Shown here: piece after piece, positions 45,114-57,244 of the stretch
Numbering within the stretch: position 1 is the first letter of the stretch
Layout of the letters: each line of letters begins with the position of its first letter
NCBI GenBank assembly: GCA_014904845.1
Contig: MU119303.1
Location: 1-64,000, forward strand
DNA: 64,000 nt
Reading direction: 5' to 3'
Origin: Acephala macrosclerotiorum
Taxonomy: Eukaryota > Ascomycota > Leotiomycetes > Helotiales > Mollisiaceae
Program-made: the position numbers and the translations under genes
The notes under the pieces: model-generated
Seen by the model: only the letters and a program-made list of their open reading frames with translations
The model's database searches: none
Told to the model about the DNA's origin: nothing

Positions 45114-45738
45114 ATGGCAGAGAACCAACCACCTCCATCCACCAACCCTGCGGACACAGCAGGCATACCCTACTACAACAAAGAGCGCGAAAAGCTCCAA
45201 GACCTCCTCCGCCGAAAAAAGCTCCTAGAACTCAGTATCGCGCGCCAAGACGAAGCCATCTACAAGAAAGAAACCGATTACTTTGAAGACACGCCTGCGG
45301 GGAATATCATCACGGGTTTTGATAATTATACGAAGGGGCTAGCGGGGTCGATAGGTGGGAGGAGGAGGACGGGGGTCCCTGAGCAGAATAGGGTTTTTTC
45401 GAGGAGTAGTGTTACGTATAATATTAACGCTGTGAGCCTTGCGAGAGGAAGGGACGCTGGGATGTTGGGGGACATTGGCTAATGTTGGGATATAGGAAAC
45501 TCCCGTCGACACGGCGCAATCGACTCCAGTAGCAGCTATGGCTCCAACACCACTATCAACCAGCTTCCTAAAGGATGGAGGAGCTTCGAATCATGCTACG
45601 CCGACGAGTGCCACGAGCAAGTCCGGTGGAGCGGGAAAGAAGAATATCAAGAAGGCAAGGGATGGAGATGATAGCGAAACTGATGGGAAGGAAGGCAATA
45701 AGAAGATTCGGACGAACTTCGGTGCTGTCAGGAAGTAA
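45114..45738 (+). CDS. EAF6: NuA4/NuA3 histone acetyltransferase subunit EAF6
   Basis: Two exons, 45114-45431 and 45496-45738, with a 64-bp intron (GTGAGC, GGCTAATG branch, TATAG), give 186 residues. The Eaf6 core is the N-terminal coiled coil EREKLQDLLRRKKLLELSIA, RQDEAIYKKETDYFEDTPAG, NIITGFDNYTKG, followed by a basic Ser/Thr-rich tail (KNIKKARDGDDSETDGKEGN). Eaf6 is a small subunit of the NuA4 (and in yeast NuA3) acetyltransferase that acetylates nucleosomal H4/H2A or H3. The length fits filamentous fungal Eaf6. Confidence 0.92.
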
Positions 45739-46078
45739 GATTAAGGACAGGCCGGAGTAACAGAAGGCTCTGAAATCTACAAAAGCTTGAATATAGGGAA
45801 ATTGGCGTTTTCGGGCTCGATGACAGGGAATTAATGGAGTTTTAAGGTGTATTGAGTATGGTATACTGTAACATCGCGGCTTGGATGAGCTCGCGCTCTC
45901 CAATTTGCATCAGGGGAGCCCTGGCGTTAAGCATCTTTCTTCAGGCGAAAGAGAGGATGGTCGTTATGGATACCAACATTGATTTCACTAGCTGCTCTGC
46001 CGTGCTATTGGTAGAGAGAAATAATCAATTCTTTCATTTCACCTCATACAGTACATCCCTACTTGAGACTACACATAC
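45739..46078. other. Convergent intergenic region
   Basis: 3' flanks of EAF6 and of the F-box/JmjC gene. No gene seen. Confidence 0.5.
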
Positions 46079-47820
46079 TCAAGGAACTTCTTCATCACTG
46101 TCATCTCCAAAGCTGAAGCTGAAGCCTCCACCATTTGTCTCACCTTCATCCTTTCCAACAGCAGCATCCCATTTTCTCTTCTTGCCCTCAGCCTTCTTCT
46201 CTAGCTCAGCAAGTGCCAGCTCCAGCAGCTCAGGATGCTCAACCTGCATCCGCTCAATAAATAATCCATAGGGATCAACGACATCCTGCTTAAATCCAGA
46301 AATTTGATCCGTGCCCGCCTTGTCCTTCAAAAAGGACATAACACCAGCGAGATGGCTCCTCGGTACAAAGTTCTGCGTAATAGCAATCGAAGCATCAAGG
46401 TTGACAACCAAATGCCACCATCCGCTTGGGACATGAAGAACCTCTCCTTCATTACACACTCCTTCAATACAGCCTGGAGTCTTGCGAGCTTCGGCATGAA
46501 ACCCAAGGAGCCATTCTGCGATGCTCAAAGGACTTGTGACCTCGCTCTGATCTTCCGAAACATAGACTCCTGGTGGTGGTGGACTAGGACCAGTCGATGG
46601 GAACATAATCCAATATTTCGAGCCTCGAAGGACTGCATTCCAGGCACTGGTAGCGTTTGGATCTTTATGGTAGGTAGAACCGCTTCGAGCAGGACCGATG
46701 ATCAACCATTTATCGTCTGGTCGTTTGTCGCCTAGGACCGCGAATAGGTCTTCGCCAAAGCATTCTGGAATCCAGTAAGAAGGGTTGGGTTTGTCTTTGC
46801 CTACGCTGAGATTCATTTTCTCGACGAAGCCTCGGTCGAAGAGGTAAAGGGGACTTTCATCGCTACTATTATTCATATAGTCTACATATGTAGACAACGT
46901 CCAGTCAACTGCTTCGGCGCGGAATTTGACATTTTTGTATTGCTCCAGGAGTGCGTCGGTATCCCACGTCTTGTAGACTGGCCATTCTCGGACGACTTTG
47001 GTTAGGATGAAGGGCTTGTCACTCCATTTCTCTGAGAATTCTGCTGGTGAAAGACTGTCGAATCTTGCGATTGCATTTGCTCTTGGGATGTTGACTGTGT
47101 AGGGAGTCAACGGTGTATGGGTGCAGAGGAATGGTCGATAGAGCACGTCTGAGAAGACATTGTCGCAGCGGACTTGGGATAATTGCTCTTTCTGAAGATC
47201 AAGATAGGTCGACCGCCACGTCCCGCGCCACTGAAATAAGCCAGACTTCGAGCGGGGAGATCTAAGGTCTGTTAGCTTCTTGATGTCCGAACGAGGCTCA
47301 GAGTTCTATGAAATTGATGTCCCATTGTAAGGAGGCTCAGCCAAGAGAGGAGTTTGTTACCATGGCTAGATGTTCCACACCTCTCCGGAAATTAAGGATG
47401 ACTATGAAGATGCATCGCTCCCACATGGACAGACTCTCTCAGCACCAACAATAACTCTAATCCCCACAGCATAATAAACTGACTCACTTACTCTATGAAT
47501 ATTGTTTTCCAGAAGTCATCGGACTGAGTGAAGGCGTAGAGGAACTTGCATGTGGACCCAAGGAATCTCAAATCTCGTGACTCGAAGACTTCAAGAATAA
47601 TTGCAATAATCTCATCTGGAACTGCCTGGAAAGACCCAATTGAATTTCTGGCTATGCTCGTTGCAGTGTATTGATTTCCTGCAGGTCGTACTCCCAAAGG
47701 ATGATGCGGTATGGAATGAGGTGACTCTTCGAAGGAGGATGACTCGACGACTGCGCCACTAGGCCGAATATCCTCAAGACTGAGTTCTTCAGAGTCAACC
47801 TGTATGACTGAGTTCATCAT
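46079..47820 (-). CDS. F-box and JmjC-domain protein
   Basis: Two exons on the minus strand, 47820-47492 and 47261-46079, give 503 residues. The 230-bp intron has GTAAGT, AAGCTAAC and CTTAG signals. Start: the frame is open further but the first ATG is at 47820 (MMNSVIQVDSEELSLED). An F-box lies at about residues 63-105: VPDEIIAIILEVFESRDLRF, STCKFLYAFTQSDDFWK. The JmjC domain follows with W-L-I-I-G-P-ARSGSTYHKDPNATSAWN (H-x-D, iron ligands), SKYWIMFPS and EVLHVPSGWWHLVVNL (distal His). The C-terminal tail is acidic (FGDDSDEEVP). JmjC proteins of this JMJD6-like group are 2-oxoglutarate/Fe(II) oxygenases acting on lysine or arginine; the F-box suggests SCF-type recruitment. Confidence 0.93.
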
Positions 47821-48441
47821 AGCTGCTGAATGTGATGTACTGCCTTCAGCCAATGTAATAGGGCTTCAGGAATGAGGCTGACAAGAAAAAAAATTTTTGG
47901 GAGCATGTAGAAAAGTATCGCCACTTTTAGACTTAGCGCCTATGGGGCGGATGTCTGTAATGCTGGAAGGATCTCTGCAGTGACTAACAAGACGCCTCCT
48001 TGCAGAACCAATTGCCACACAGTTAGAGCATTGCAATTGGTTCAGAATCAGATGATGATGATGATGTGAACTGTTCCTTAGTGGGGTGCGTAGGTTTGCA
48101 GGCGGGCCAACTTTTTGTTTCAGTCCAAACGCTAACAGCGCAGGCGCTAGCAAGAAGCGAGATCAAAAAATTGTATATTCGACCGCCGCTGTCCCTCAAT
48201 CTTTCCACCATCAAACAACTTTTCAACCACAACAATACCAAGAAAAATCCCACTACTAGATCCAATATAACTCTCGAATTCGGGAGTTTGGTATCTAGTC
48301 TTTACAGCAAATCCAGTTCACCGTCCGCAGGCTCTCCAAGAGACTTGCGTACTTGACCCCACCTCACCACCATCCGACCTTGCGCTTTCTAGATCCCAAG
48401 CACGGCTTGCGATCTAGTTCTACCAAACAGAAACCGCAATC
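47821..48441. promoter_or_regulatory. Divergent promoter of F-box/JmjC gene and eIF4A
   Basis: 620 bp between two divergent starts. The right part, upstream of eIF4A, is pyrimidine-rich with CAAC and CTTTCC tracts, as is usual for highly expressed fungal genes. No defined factor site recognised. Confidence 0.45.
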
Positions 48442-49883
48442 ATGGCTTCCACTGATAAGGGTCTCGAGGAGATCCCAGAAGGTGAGCAGCTTTGAAGTTT
48501 GCGACAGATACACCGCCACGAGAACCGTGCGGCGACATTGAGAATAGAGGCTGACCATATGTCTTGCAGGTCAAATCGAGTCCAACTATGACGAGACCGT
48601 CGACTCCTTCGATACCATGAACTTGAAGCCCGAGCTTCTACGAGGTACGATAAAACATGCATATCTTGAGGGGAGCTGGAGTTAACATTTCGCAGGTGTC
48701 TACGCCTATGGTTTCGAGCGCCCCTCTGCTATTCAGCAGCGTGCTATCATGCCAGTCATCAAGGGTAAACTCCCTCATACCAGAGTATTGTTGTAGCAGA
48801 TGCTGATTGCTCGAAGGCCACGATGTCATTGCTCAAGCCCAGTCTGGTACCGGAAAGACCGCTACTTTCTCCATCTCAGTCCTCCAGAAGCTTGACCCCA
48901 ACATCAAGCAATGCCAGGCCTTGATCCTTGCTCCTACCCGTGAATTGGCACAGCAAATCCAGAAGGTCGTCGTTGCCATTGGTGACTTCATGAACGTTGA
49001 GTGCCATGCCTGCATTGGTGGTACCAGCGTTCGTGATGACATGAAAGCTCTTCAGGAAGGTCCCCAAGTTGTTGTCGGTACTCCTGGTCGTGTCCACGAC
49101 ATGATCCAGCGCCGATTCCTCAAGACCGACAGTATGAAGATGTTCGTTCTTGATGAGGCCGATGAGATGCTTTCTGTATGTTTTGAATTCCACAAAATTT
49201 CTCTGCCAGCTGAACTAACATTTTCTTAGCGTGGTTTCACCGAGCAAATCTACGACATCTTCCAACTCCTCCCTCAATCGACCCAAGTCGTCCTCCTCTC
49301 TGCTACTATGCCACAAGATGTGCTCGAGGTTACCACCAAGTTCATGCGTGACCCCGTCCGCATCTTGGTCAAGAAGGCCGAACTTACCCTCGAAGGTATC
49401 AAGCAATTCTACATTGCTGTCGAGAAGGAAGACTGGAAGTTGGACACTCTCTCCGATCTCTACGAGACCGTCACCATCACACAAGCTGTCATCTTCTGTA
49501 ACACCCGAAGAAAGGTCGACTGGCTCACCGACAAGCTCACTGCTCGTGACTTCACCGTCTCAGCTATGCACGGTGATATGGACCAAGGTCAGCGTGATCT
49601 TATCATGAAGGAGTTCCGATCTGGTTCTTCTCGTGTTCTGATCGCCACCGATCTTTTGGCCCGTGGTATCGATGTTCAACAAGTTTCCTTGGTCATCAAC
49701 TACGATCTTCCCGCCAACCGTGAGAACTACATCCACAGAATCGGTCGTGGTGGTCGTTTCGGACGTAAGGGTGTTGCCATCAATTTTGTCACCGCAGAGG
49801 ATGTCCGCATGATGAGAGAAATCGAGCAATTCTACAGCACTCAAATCGAGGAGATGCCAATGAACGTTGCCGATCTCATCTAA
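48442..49883 (+). CDS. TIF1: Eukaryotic initiation factor 4A, DEAD-box RNA helicase
   Basis: Five exons, 48442-48481, 48570-48644, 48696-48764, 48817-49175 and 49230-49883, give 398 residues, the standard eIF4A length. All motifs are present: [12 protein letters not shown] (Q motif), AQSGTGKT (Walker A), [44 protein letters not shown] and [13 protein letters not shown]. It unwinds 5' UTR structure within eIF4F during translation initiation. Introns crowd the 5' end, as in many highly expressed fungal genes. Codon use is strongly biased to C-ending codons (GTC, ATC, ACC), consistent with high expression. Confidence 0.98.
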
Positions 49884-50620
49884 GCATTTCATCTACAGAG
49901 TTTATTTGGTATATCACAGTCTCAATAGAATCTGCGCTGAAAAAAGTCGGAGTTGAGACACCCTATTGAGGGACGTGATGCGAGCGTTGCTGGTTCGACC
50001 GGTGCGCGAGGAAAGGGATAATTGGAAGCAAAAAAAGTGCTGCACAATGGTGCGAAACACTGGATTTCTTAGTCATCGTCGGGCATTGCCAACACTAGAG
50101 GGTTGGGTGATGCATTCTGCTTTTTGCGTCTCCTGTGTATGCAAGGGTTTGCTCGTTGGTCACGAAGCAGGCAATCTATCATCCAGATCTCGTTCTGCTG
50201 GATACATGACGGCTACTGTCATCTTGTACGAACGGAGACCTGTAGTGATGGGTTCTGCTTTTCACATAGACCAAAGCAATCCCAAAAATTTCAGAAACTC
50301 CTTGCCTTGGATTTGAACATGATTGTGGCGATATTTAAGAAAACTCCTTACCTTTCCTTCTGCTTGAGTGTGATTTAGATGATGCTTCATAATGGGGCCT
50401 GGGATGCTGCCCGAAGCGAGCTGCCCCTTCCAATTCTGCTCCTGCCGAATTTAAACGAATAGCCATTTCTCTCTACAGCAACCTCTCTTTGCCCATCTAC
50501 CTGCACTGTATTGGTTGATATCCAAAGTTACAGATCAATTCTAGACACAACTATCGCTCTTCTCCCTTGACAATTCCATCGTCACTCTCTTTCCGCACTC
50601 TTGGTCACTTCTCTTTCACC
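49884..50620. other. Intergenic, no supported gene
   Basis: 3' UTR side of eIF4A and promoter of the coiled-coil gene. A 116-codon plus-strand frame (49966-50316) has no protein-like pattern. Confidence 0.45.
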
Positions 50621-51664
50621 ATGGCCCCAGTCCAAACGCCAGCATCCACAAACCAGTCTACAGCTGAGATGGCAGCCAACACCCTGTGGGAGTACCAGCT
50701 TCGGAAAGAGAACAAGGCCATTCTCGACCAGATCAGGAAGTACGGGGACAAGCGCGATGCAGATGTAGCAGAGAACATGAGGCGGTTCCAAGAAGGCGAG
50801 AAGCGCAGACTCGCACTCGAGGCCAGAGTCGCAGAGCTAGAAAGAGACCAGAAGCTACAAGATGCGCGGGCTGCGGAGCACAAGAAGGAGTGTGCTGCGA
50901 AGCTGGCAGAGCTGGAGAACTTTTTGAAAGGGAGGATCACTGATGGTAAGCTCCTCCGTCCGTCGAGCTTCAGCCAAAGCTCGTGCTAACAATTGGCAGA
51001 GGAGCTTCGCAAGATCATGTCTGGTGGACAATACATGAATCCCCCTGCACAGGCGATCTCTAATCCCCAACCTTCTCGCGTTGCTCCTCGACCGTCAAAT
51101 GCGAGGCCGAGACCTACCAGAGCAGACACCCAGGATCCCAGACAAGACATTACCGCAAACAAGAGCGTCGCCCGTGTCCCCAACAACGATGACACACCAG
51201 CGCCAAGACCCAAGCAAGTGACCAACCGCCCCCCAGCGACCCGCAGCACAAGCAGCGACCGCGTCGTTCCAACCGCCAAACCCATCGCCACCACAACCCT
51301 CCCCACCAACATCCCAAAACTCTCCCAAGGTCACAAGTCCCTAAAGCAATACTACGGACGTGCCAACACAGTTTTCGAATCCCTGACCATCACAAAGCCA
51401 CAAATGGAATACGACTTCATCTCCGCCTTCATAGCTGGCTTACAGAACAAGAAACAAGGAGAGAAGGTCATCCAAGCGTTGAGGGCTGTTCATCCGGCGA
51501 AGAATAAGTTGGATGGAGGATTGGAGGTTATGTGCGGTTGGGAGGATGTTGCTGCAGGGTTTAAGAGGGCGGGATTGGATGTTTTGGGGGCGAAGGAGGA
51601 GATTAAGAGGAAGAAGAGGACGTTGAATCCGAGGACTCAATTGGAGACTGGGTTCTCTGCATGA
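50621..51664 (+). CDS. Hypothetical coiled-coil protein
   Basis: Two exons, 50621-50945 and 51000-51664, with a 54-bp intron (GTAAGC, GCTAAC branch, TGGCAG), give 329 residues. Residues about 20-110 form a charged coiled coil (RRFQEGEKRRLALEARVAEL, ERDQKLQDARAAEHKKECAA). The centre is Pro/Arg/Thr-rich and disordered. The C-terminal 100 residues are more ordered (SLKQYYGRANTVFESLTITK, MEYDFISAFIAGLQNKKQGE) and end in a basic tail (EEIKRKKRTLNPRTQLETGF). The ordered part resembles a short dimerisation or chromatin-associated module, but I do not recognise a family. Confidence 0.8.
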
Positions 51665-52092
51665 TCAAGTTGTAGAGACTACAGACCGCGGTCTTCTTAG
51701 CAGAACAATAGCTGGGGAAGGAAGGCGAAGATACGCATTAAGACATGGGTTATGGATGGCATACATTAGCTTTGGGGGTTCTTATTGGTATGTGTTACTT
51801 GATGATTATTGCTTAGCATAGCATTGGCGCTGGAAATATGGGGGCTGGATGACAAGTTTTAGCATGGTATATCATATCCTGCTTGTATCAGGACCGAAGA
51901 ATAGGCATTCATGTACTCAAGAAAGAGTTGTCACAATGGCTAGACTAGCACACAATGAAAATCAACGCTGCATTACTATTTTGTCAAGACCGAAATGCTG
52001 TGATGTTACGCCTGCATTTTATACGCCAGAAAACCATCGTATGCGCAAGCAGCCAAACCATCCACTCATAAAGTTCACCGTTCGTTGCCTCC
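51665..52092. other. Convergent intergenic region
   Basis: 3' flanks of the genes on both sides; nothing else seen. Confidence 0.5.
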
Positions 52093-54400
52093 TTAAATAC
52101 TCATCTCCCCAACACTCTTCCTCAGCTCCTCCTGTTCGGCGTCAATTCCGCTGTACTTGTTGATCCAACCCAGTACTTCTTGATGCCAGACTAGCGAGTT
52201 CTCGGGTTTCAGTACCCACTGTCATTCATCATCAGCATTTATTCTCTGGTGCAAATTGAACGATGAGAGGACAAGAAATTTAAGGGACGAAGAGAGGGGA
52301 GGTAGTCACATGATTCTCATCCGGAAAGCTCAAGAACTTCGACGGAATCCCCTTTGTCTGCAACACATTAAAAGGCGCCAACCCCTCTGCAATTGGCAAC
52401 CTATAATCCAGCTCATTATGGATAATCAAATGAGGAGTAGCCCATTCCTTCAAATGCGCAGCTGGATTCCACTTCTCATACCCTTCTCTATTCTCCCACA
52501 ATGTTCCGCCGAAATCGTGATGTGGGAAGAAGAGTTCCTCTGAGGAATATTGGTTCAAGGTGGAGAAAACGCCGTCGTGGGTTACGAGGGCTTTGAATTT
52601 TCGGCCGAGAGGGTGCCCTTGGATCCAGTTTACCATGTAGCCGCCATAGGAGGCGCCGAGGGCGACGGCACGGCTGGTGTCGACGTAGGGGAGGTTCGAT
52701 TCGATGTATTCGAAGCCTTTTACTAGGTCGATGTAGGGACGTCCACCCCAGTTGTTCTTAATGCCGTTTTGGAGAGCCATGCCGTAGCCTGTGCTGCCAG
52801 TTGGGTTGGGGGTTACGACGACATAGCCTTGCTCTGCGAATACGGCTGGGTTCCAACGAGTGGACCAACCCTCATTCCAGGCTCCTTGTGGCTGTGATTG
52901 TTAGCAAATGTACGAGGACGGGTGGAACATGACTTACTCCACCATGGATGAGGTACGCAAGGGGATATTTCTTGGTTTTGTCAAAGTTCGAGGGTTTCAG
53001 GACCCAGGCGTGAACGTTGTAGTCTTCTGCACCGGCGTACCAGAACTCATCAACTTGATCTTGAGAAAGGCCGAATGCTTTCCCACCCTTTGAATTTGAT
53101 GAGATCGTAGACTGGTCTTCCGGTTTTAATGGGTTCAAGATAGAGAAGATGCTGTTGTCCACTAGTGAGGTGCTGCTAATGAACAGGTAATTATTTGGTA
53201 AGACCGAGACATCAGTCACAGTTCCGTCACTGACGATGGCTTTTGGTAGGTCTCTGGCTCGACGAGGTGAAGCGGGTAGCTTGAATAGCTTTCCTCGGCC
53301 GTTCTCTTCTGCCGTTACATATAGCTCCTCGCCGTCCGTGCTCCAGGTGATGCCTTCAGGTCTGAGATCCCATGAGCCTTCGCCATCCTTAGTTTCGTAG
53401 AATTCCTGGACATTTGAGAGGTCCGTAATGTCCGGGATGAGCATAAGTCTTGTCTTGTCACTTTCATATTGGACACTCTTCATCTTGGTGAAAGCAACAG
53501 ATTTGGCATCTGGTGAGAAGACAGGACTTCCGCTGTATCCTTTCAAATTTCCAGTCTTCACAAGGAGAGGTGCTGGAGCTTTAGATTCTTCGAAAGTCTT
53601 CAAGGGAATGTAGTAAAGGTCCGTCTTGGTATAGTTCGCCGGGTCAAGCTTCGGGTCCTTAGCAATGAAGACGATTCCATTCTTGCTAACATCGTAGTCT
53701 CCTGCTCCACCAAAGGGAGGAACCGGTGACTCCAGCTTGAGAGAGGGTGGTAGTGCGTTTCTTAGTGGAGCCACATTGAGGTTGAATATTCCCTGAGACT
53801 CCTTCAATGTCGTGTACCATATGGTAGATTTGTTTTCCGATACGTATGCATCCCACTGTCTCACGAACAGCTTTGAGTATATCCTGGCTGTCGACTGTGG
53901 CTTTGGTGCTGTCTCTGAGTTATAGAGCTCGCCTTCGGGTGTTTGCAGACCCGTAAGAACGAGGGCTATGGTATTCGAATCAATCGTAGCGACTTTGAGG
54001 TTGCCGACAGAGCCGTTGAAGGAGGTAATGACTTCTGGTCTGATTGTGTCAGTATACGACCGACATTATAGAGTGTAGAGTAGCTATACTTATTCTCGAC
54101 ATTCTCTGCATCTCCTAGCACTAAATTGGTGGTGCCTTTCTCCCCTCCCTTCAGCCAGAGGACCAAGTTCTTCTCTCCTAGCCATGTCGGCTCACTTGCA
54201 GCCAAGTCGTTGGCCAGCACCTTGGACTGTCCATTCTTGATATCCAGTACTCGAATTTCGGATGTCTTCGAATGCGAATCGAAAGAGTAGGTCGACACAG
54301 TGAATAATGCCAATGTACCCTCTGCATTAGGAACAGCGGCAGACCGCCTTGGGGCGGAGAGGAGGACCTCGGGGGTGAACTTCTTCGCGCGGACTGTCAT
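52093..54400 (-). CDS. Dipeptidyl-peptidase 5-like serine peptidase (S9, prolyl oligopeptidase family)
   Basis: Four exons on the minus strand, 54400-54090, 54039-52938, 52891-52310 and 52218-52093, give 706 residues. The N-terminal part is a beta-propeller ([39 protein letters not shown]). The C-terminal alpha/beta-hydrolase has [19 protein letters not shown], the nucleophile in GASYGGYM (S552), NELDYRLP (D633) and DENHW (H665). The catalytic His is the last codon of exon 3. There is no signal peptide: it starts [20 protein letters not shown]. It is therefore an intracellular homologue, unlike the secreted DPP5 of Aspergillus. It should release N-terminal dipeptides from peptides. Introns are 50, 46 and 91 bp. 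Confidence 0.95.
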
Positions 54401-55080
54401 GATTGCTGAGATTCACAAGCTGTATCAAGATGGGATCAGTATTCGAAGAGGGAGAGAATATCAATTGAGGGTCGAGTCGATGTTAGGATGGAGAATGTAG
54501 TAGCATGAAAGTGGTGGCCTGGAGCTCGTCACCCCGCTTCGTTATTACGACGAATGTGACCTTGACATGCCAGCACGAGAATTGTCTCAGATTGGTACAT
54601 GATATTCTAGAGCTATAATCTTTATTCTATAGTTTACGAACATTTTGATTCTAAAAAATAATAAAGTGATTCTCTATCAGAATATAAACATTGAATGCCT
54701 TGATAGGAAGCACTCTCTTCGTTCCTGAAGCTCCACAAATCGTGGGTGACAGGGGCTTAGCAAGGCGGACAGGGGTACGAACCATGGCGTACTTACCTAA
54801 ATATAATCTGCAGTTGGAGGACAGTCTTCACATATCAACAGCGACATCCACCATCATTGCGTATCTATTTTAGAGCTGGAAACGCATCGAGGGAGATCAA
54901 GTATTGATACCTCATAGCTATAACACCGATCAGGCTATCGTATCTATAGATTTTCAGCTGGGTTTGCGCCGAAAGAGCTTCCAGAGCTGCACACCAAGCA
55001 CTCAAGAGGACGCAGCCCACTGAGCGCTCAAAACGCAGACAAGCAAGAGTCAGAAAGAAAAGAGTCGATCGTCTGCCGCA
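54401..55080. promoter_or_regulatory. Divergent intergenic region
   Basis: 680 bp between the peptidase (minus) and the kinase (plus); AT-rich in its centre (about 54,600-54,690). No gene seen. Confidence 0.45.
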
Positions 55081-56372
55081 ATGGCACAATACTTCCTCGA
55101 CCTCGTATACACCTTCACGAATTGCATGAGCTGTTTTCCTGGCTCTCCGCAGCTCAAAATCAACAATCGCAGCTTCAAGATTCTGCGGTTGCTCGGAGAA
55201 GGAGGATTCTCATACGTCTACCTGGTCCAAGATACAGGAAGCGAGGCTCAGTATGCGCTCAAGAAGATTCGATGTCCGTTTGGACAAGAGTCGGTTGCGC
55301 AAGCTATGAAAGAAGTGGAAGCTTACGCACTCTTCTCGCCCAATCCGAACATCATTCACAGCGTAGATCATTGCATAGCATCCGATCGGTCAGATCCAGG
55401 CGCGAAGACCGTTTACATCCTCCTACCATACTATCGAAGAGGGAATCTGCAGGACATCATCAATGCGAATCTGGTCAATCATACCAAGTTCCCGGAAAAG
55501 AGATTGATGGTCTTATTTCTAGGAGTATGTAAGGCATTAAAAGCTATGCACTATTACAAGGTGGCAGGAGGTCCAGGAGGAGTCAATAGCCAGCAGAGGG
55601 CAAAGAAGATCCGCGGGCAAGCTGCACGGGCTGATGAAGAGGCCGAGGAGGAGATTGAGCAAAGAAGGGGTAGGCAGAAAGGGAGAGAGGTAGACCACGA
55701 CAGTGAACAGCAAGAACCATTGATGGATGGCGAAGTAACGTTGAGCCAAGTAGGAGTTGCGCCAGGAGATATCAGAGCCTACGCGCACAGAGATATCAAG
55801 CCAGGTATGGAGAATCTCGATCCTGTTGTTAGATATCAAGCTAACCACGACCAGGAAATATCATGATTGACGATGATGGCGAACAACCAATTCTTATGGA
55901 TCTTGGATCATTAGCACCTTCACCTACACCAATTACTTCCAGATCTCTTGCCCTCGCTGTGCAAGATCAAGCCGCTGAGCACTCGACAATGCCATACCGA
56001 GCCCCAGAACTTTTTGATGTCAAGACCGGAAGCACAATCGATACAAAGGTTGATATATGGTCTTTAGGATGCACACTATACGCTTGTCTGGTTGGAAAGT
56101 CACCATTCGAAATGCGCAGTGACGAGACTGGAGGTAGCTTGAGCCTTTGTGTGCTCGGAGGAGACTGGAGGTTTCCAGACGAAGGCGCTGGAGGAAAGAA
56201 GAAAGCGACAAATCAGCCTGGTCAGACCGAGGATAGCGAGATCAGCGAAAGCATCAGAGAGGTTGTAAGGAAATGCTTGAAGGTCGAGCCAGCAGAGCGG
56301 CCCGATGTCAACGAACTCATCGATATTGTCGAGGGCGTTATCGCAGAATTACCAGAAGATGGCCACTCATGA
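55081..56372 (+). CDS. ENV7: STK16/ENV7-like serine/threonine protein kinase
   Basis: Two exons, 55081-55804 and 55855-56372, with a 50-bp intron (GTATGG, GCTAAC branch, GACCAG), give 413 residues. The kinase domain shows LLGEGGFSYVYLV (glycine loop), ALKKI (VAIK-type Lys), AHRDIKPGNIMI (catalytic loop), LMDLGS (DLG instead of DFG), MPYRAPELF (APE) and DIWSLGCTLY. DLG and the GEGGFSYV loop are typical of the NAK/STK16 group. N-terminal Cys (NCMSCF) could be palmitoylated, as in yeast Env7 at the vacuole. Between helix E and the catalytic loop there is an about 65-residue insert, basic and acidic (RADEEAEEEIEQRRGRQKGR). Role: membrane trafficking and vacuole fusion control, inferred from the family. 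Confidence 0.93.
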
Positions 56373-57244
56373 TTATAAGTTAACAGTTGTACAAATCTTA
56401 TGTACTATTTTCCAGATATAGGCGTTCGGATGGGTAGAGAAGCTTCAAACGGACGAAGCTCACACAGATTGTTGCGACTTATATCGGCGTCATAGTCTTT
56501 AAACATCACAACATGAAGTGGGATTGGACATATTTCACTTACAATGGAAAGGTCTCAAACTGTATTCTGTTCTCAGAGCAGCTTTCAGCGACTTCCGAAC
56601 TAACCAATCGAAACAAGTTCCCGGGCTTACATCGATCTTACATAACCCTGGACGCTCGAACGGCTATCCTCGAGGCTGAGTGACAAGGACAGAGTGCAAG
56701 GAAGATCATCCATCAGAAAATACTAAACTTCTGGCGTATCCCCAGATTTTAAACAGTCAGCACTTTTCCGCCATATCTTGCAACTTTCATTGGTCTGTTC
56801 GGTCCGCATCTTCTTGGCCATGCTCTGTCGTGGCTTTTGCTTTTGCTTTCGCTTTCGGTTTACCGGCAAGCAGTAGGCTCTTAGGTTCGCAGCCTTATGT
56901 GGCGGTGCTGTTAGCCAGGTACTGACCGTCACTCTGTAACATAATTTGCTCTTTAGGCGAAATGGAGTGACCCTTCGAGAGCTCCCTGGGCAATACGCCA
57001 AATGCAAGACGTCAAGCTGACATATTTCGGTATGAATCGATGATGATTCGGGTGGAGCTCAGTGGCTTGGTTCAATTTGCTTTCAATGTTGTTCTTGTTC
57101 ATCAAGTATAAAAATCAAGATGTCTTCTCAAACCAGCATCTCCATACTACCTCTTCATCATACCTTCTCCCCAGTATACGCTCATATGACAAGTATTGCA
57201 GCACAATACCTCTTCCTCCATTTCCAACGCATCAAATCATCACA
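56373..57244. promoter_or_regulatory. Intergenic region and long 5' leader
   Basis: The frame of the next gene is open upstream to 57062 without need for translation. The pyrimidine-rich stretch just before ATG 57245 looks like a 5' UTR. A TATAAAAATC motif sits near 57,106. Confidence 0.45.
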
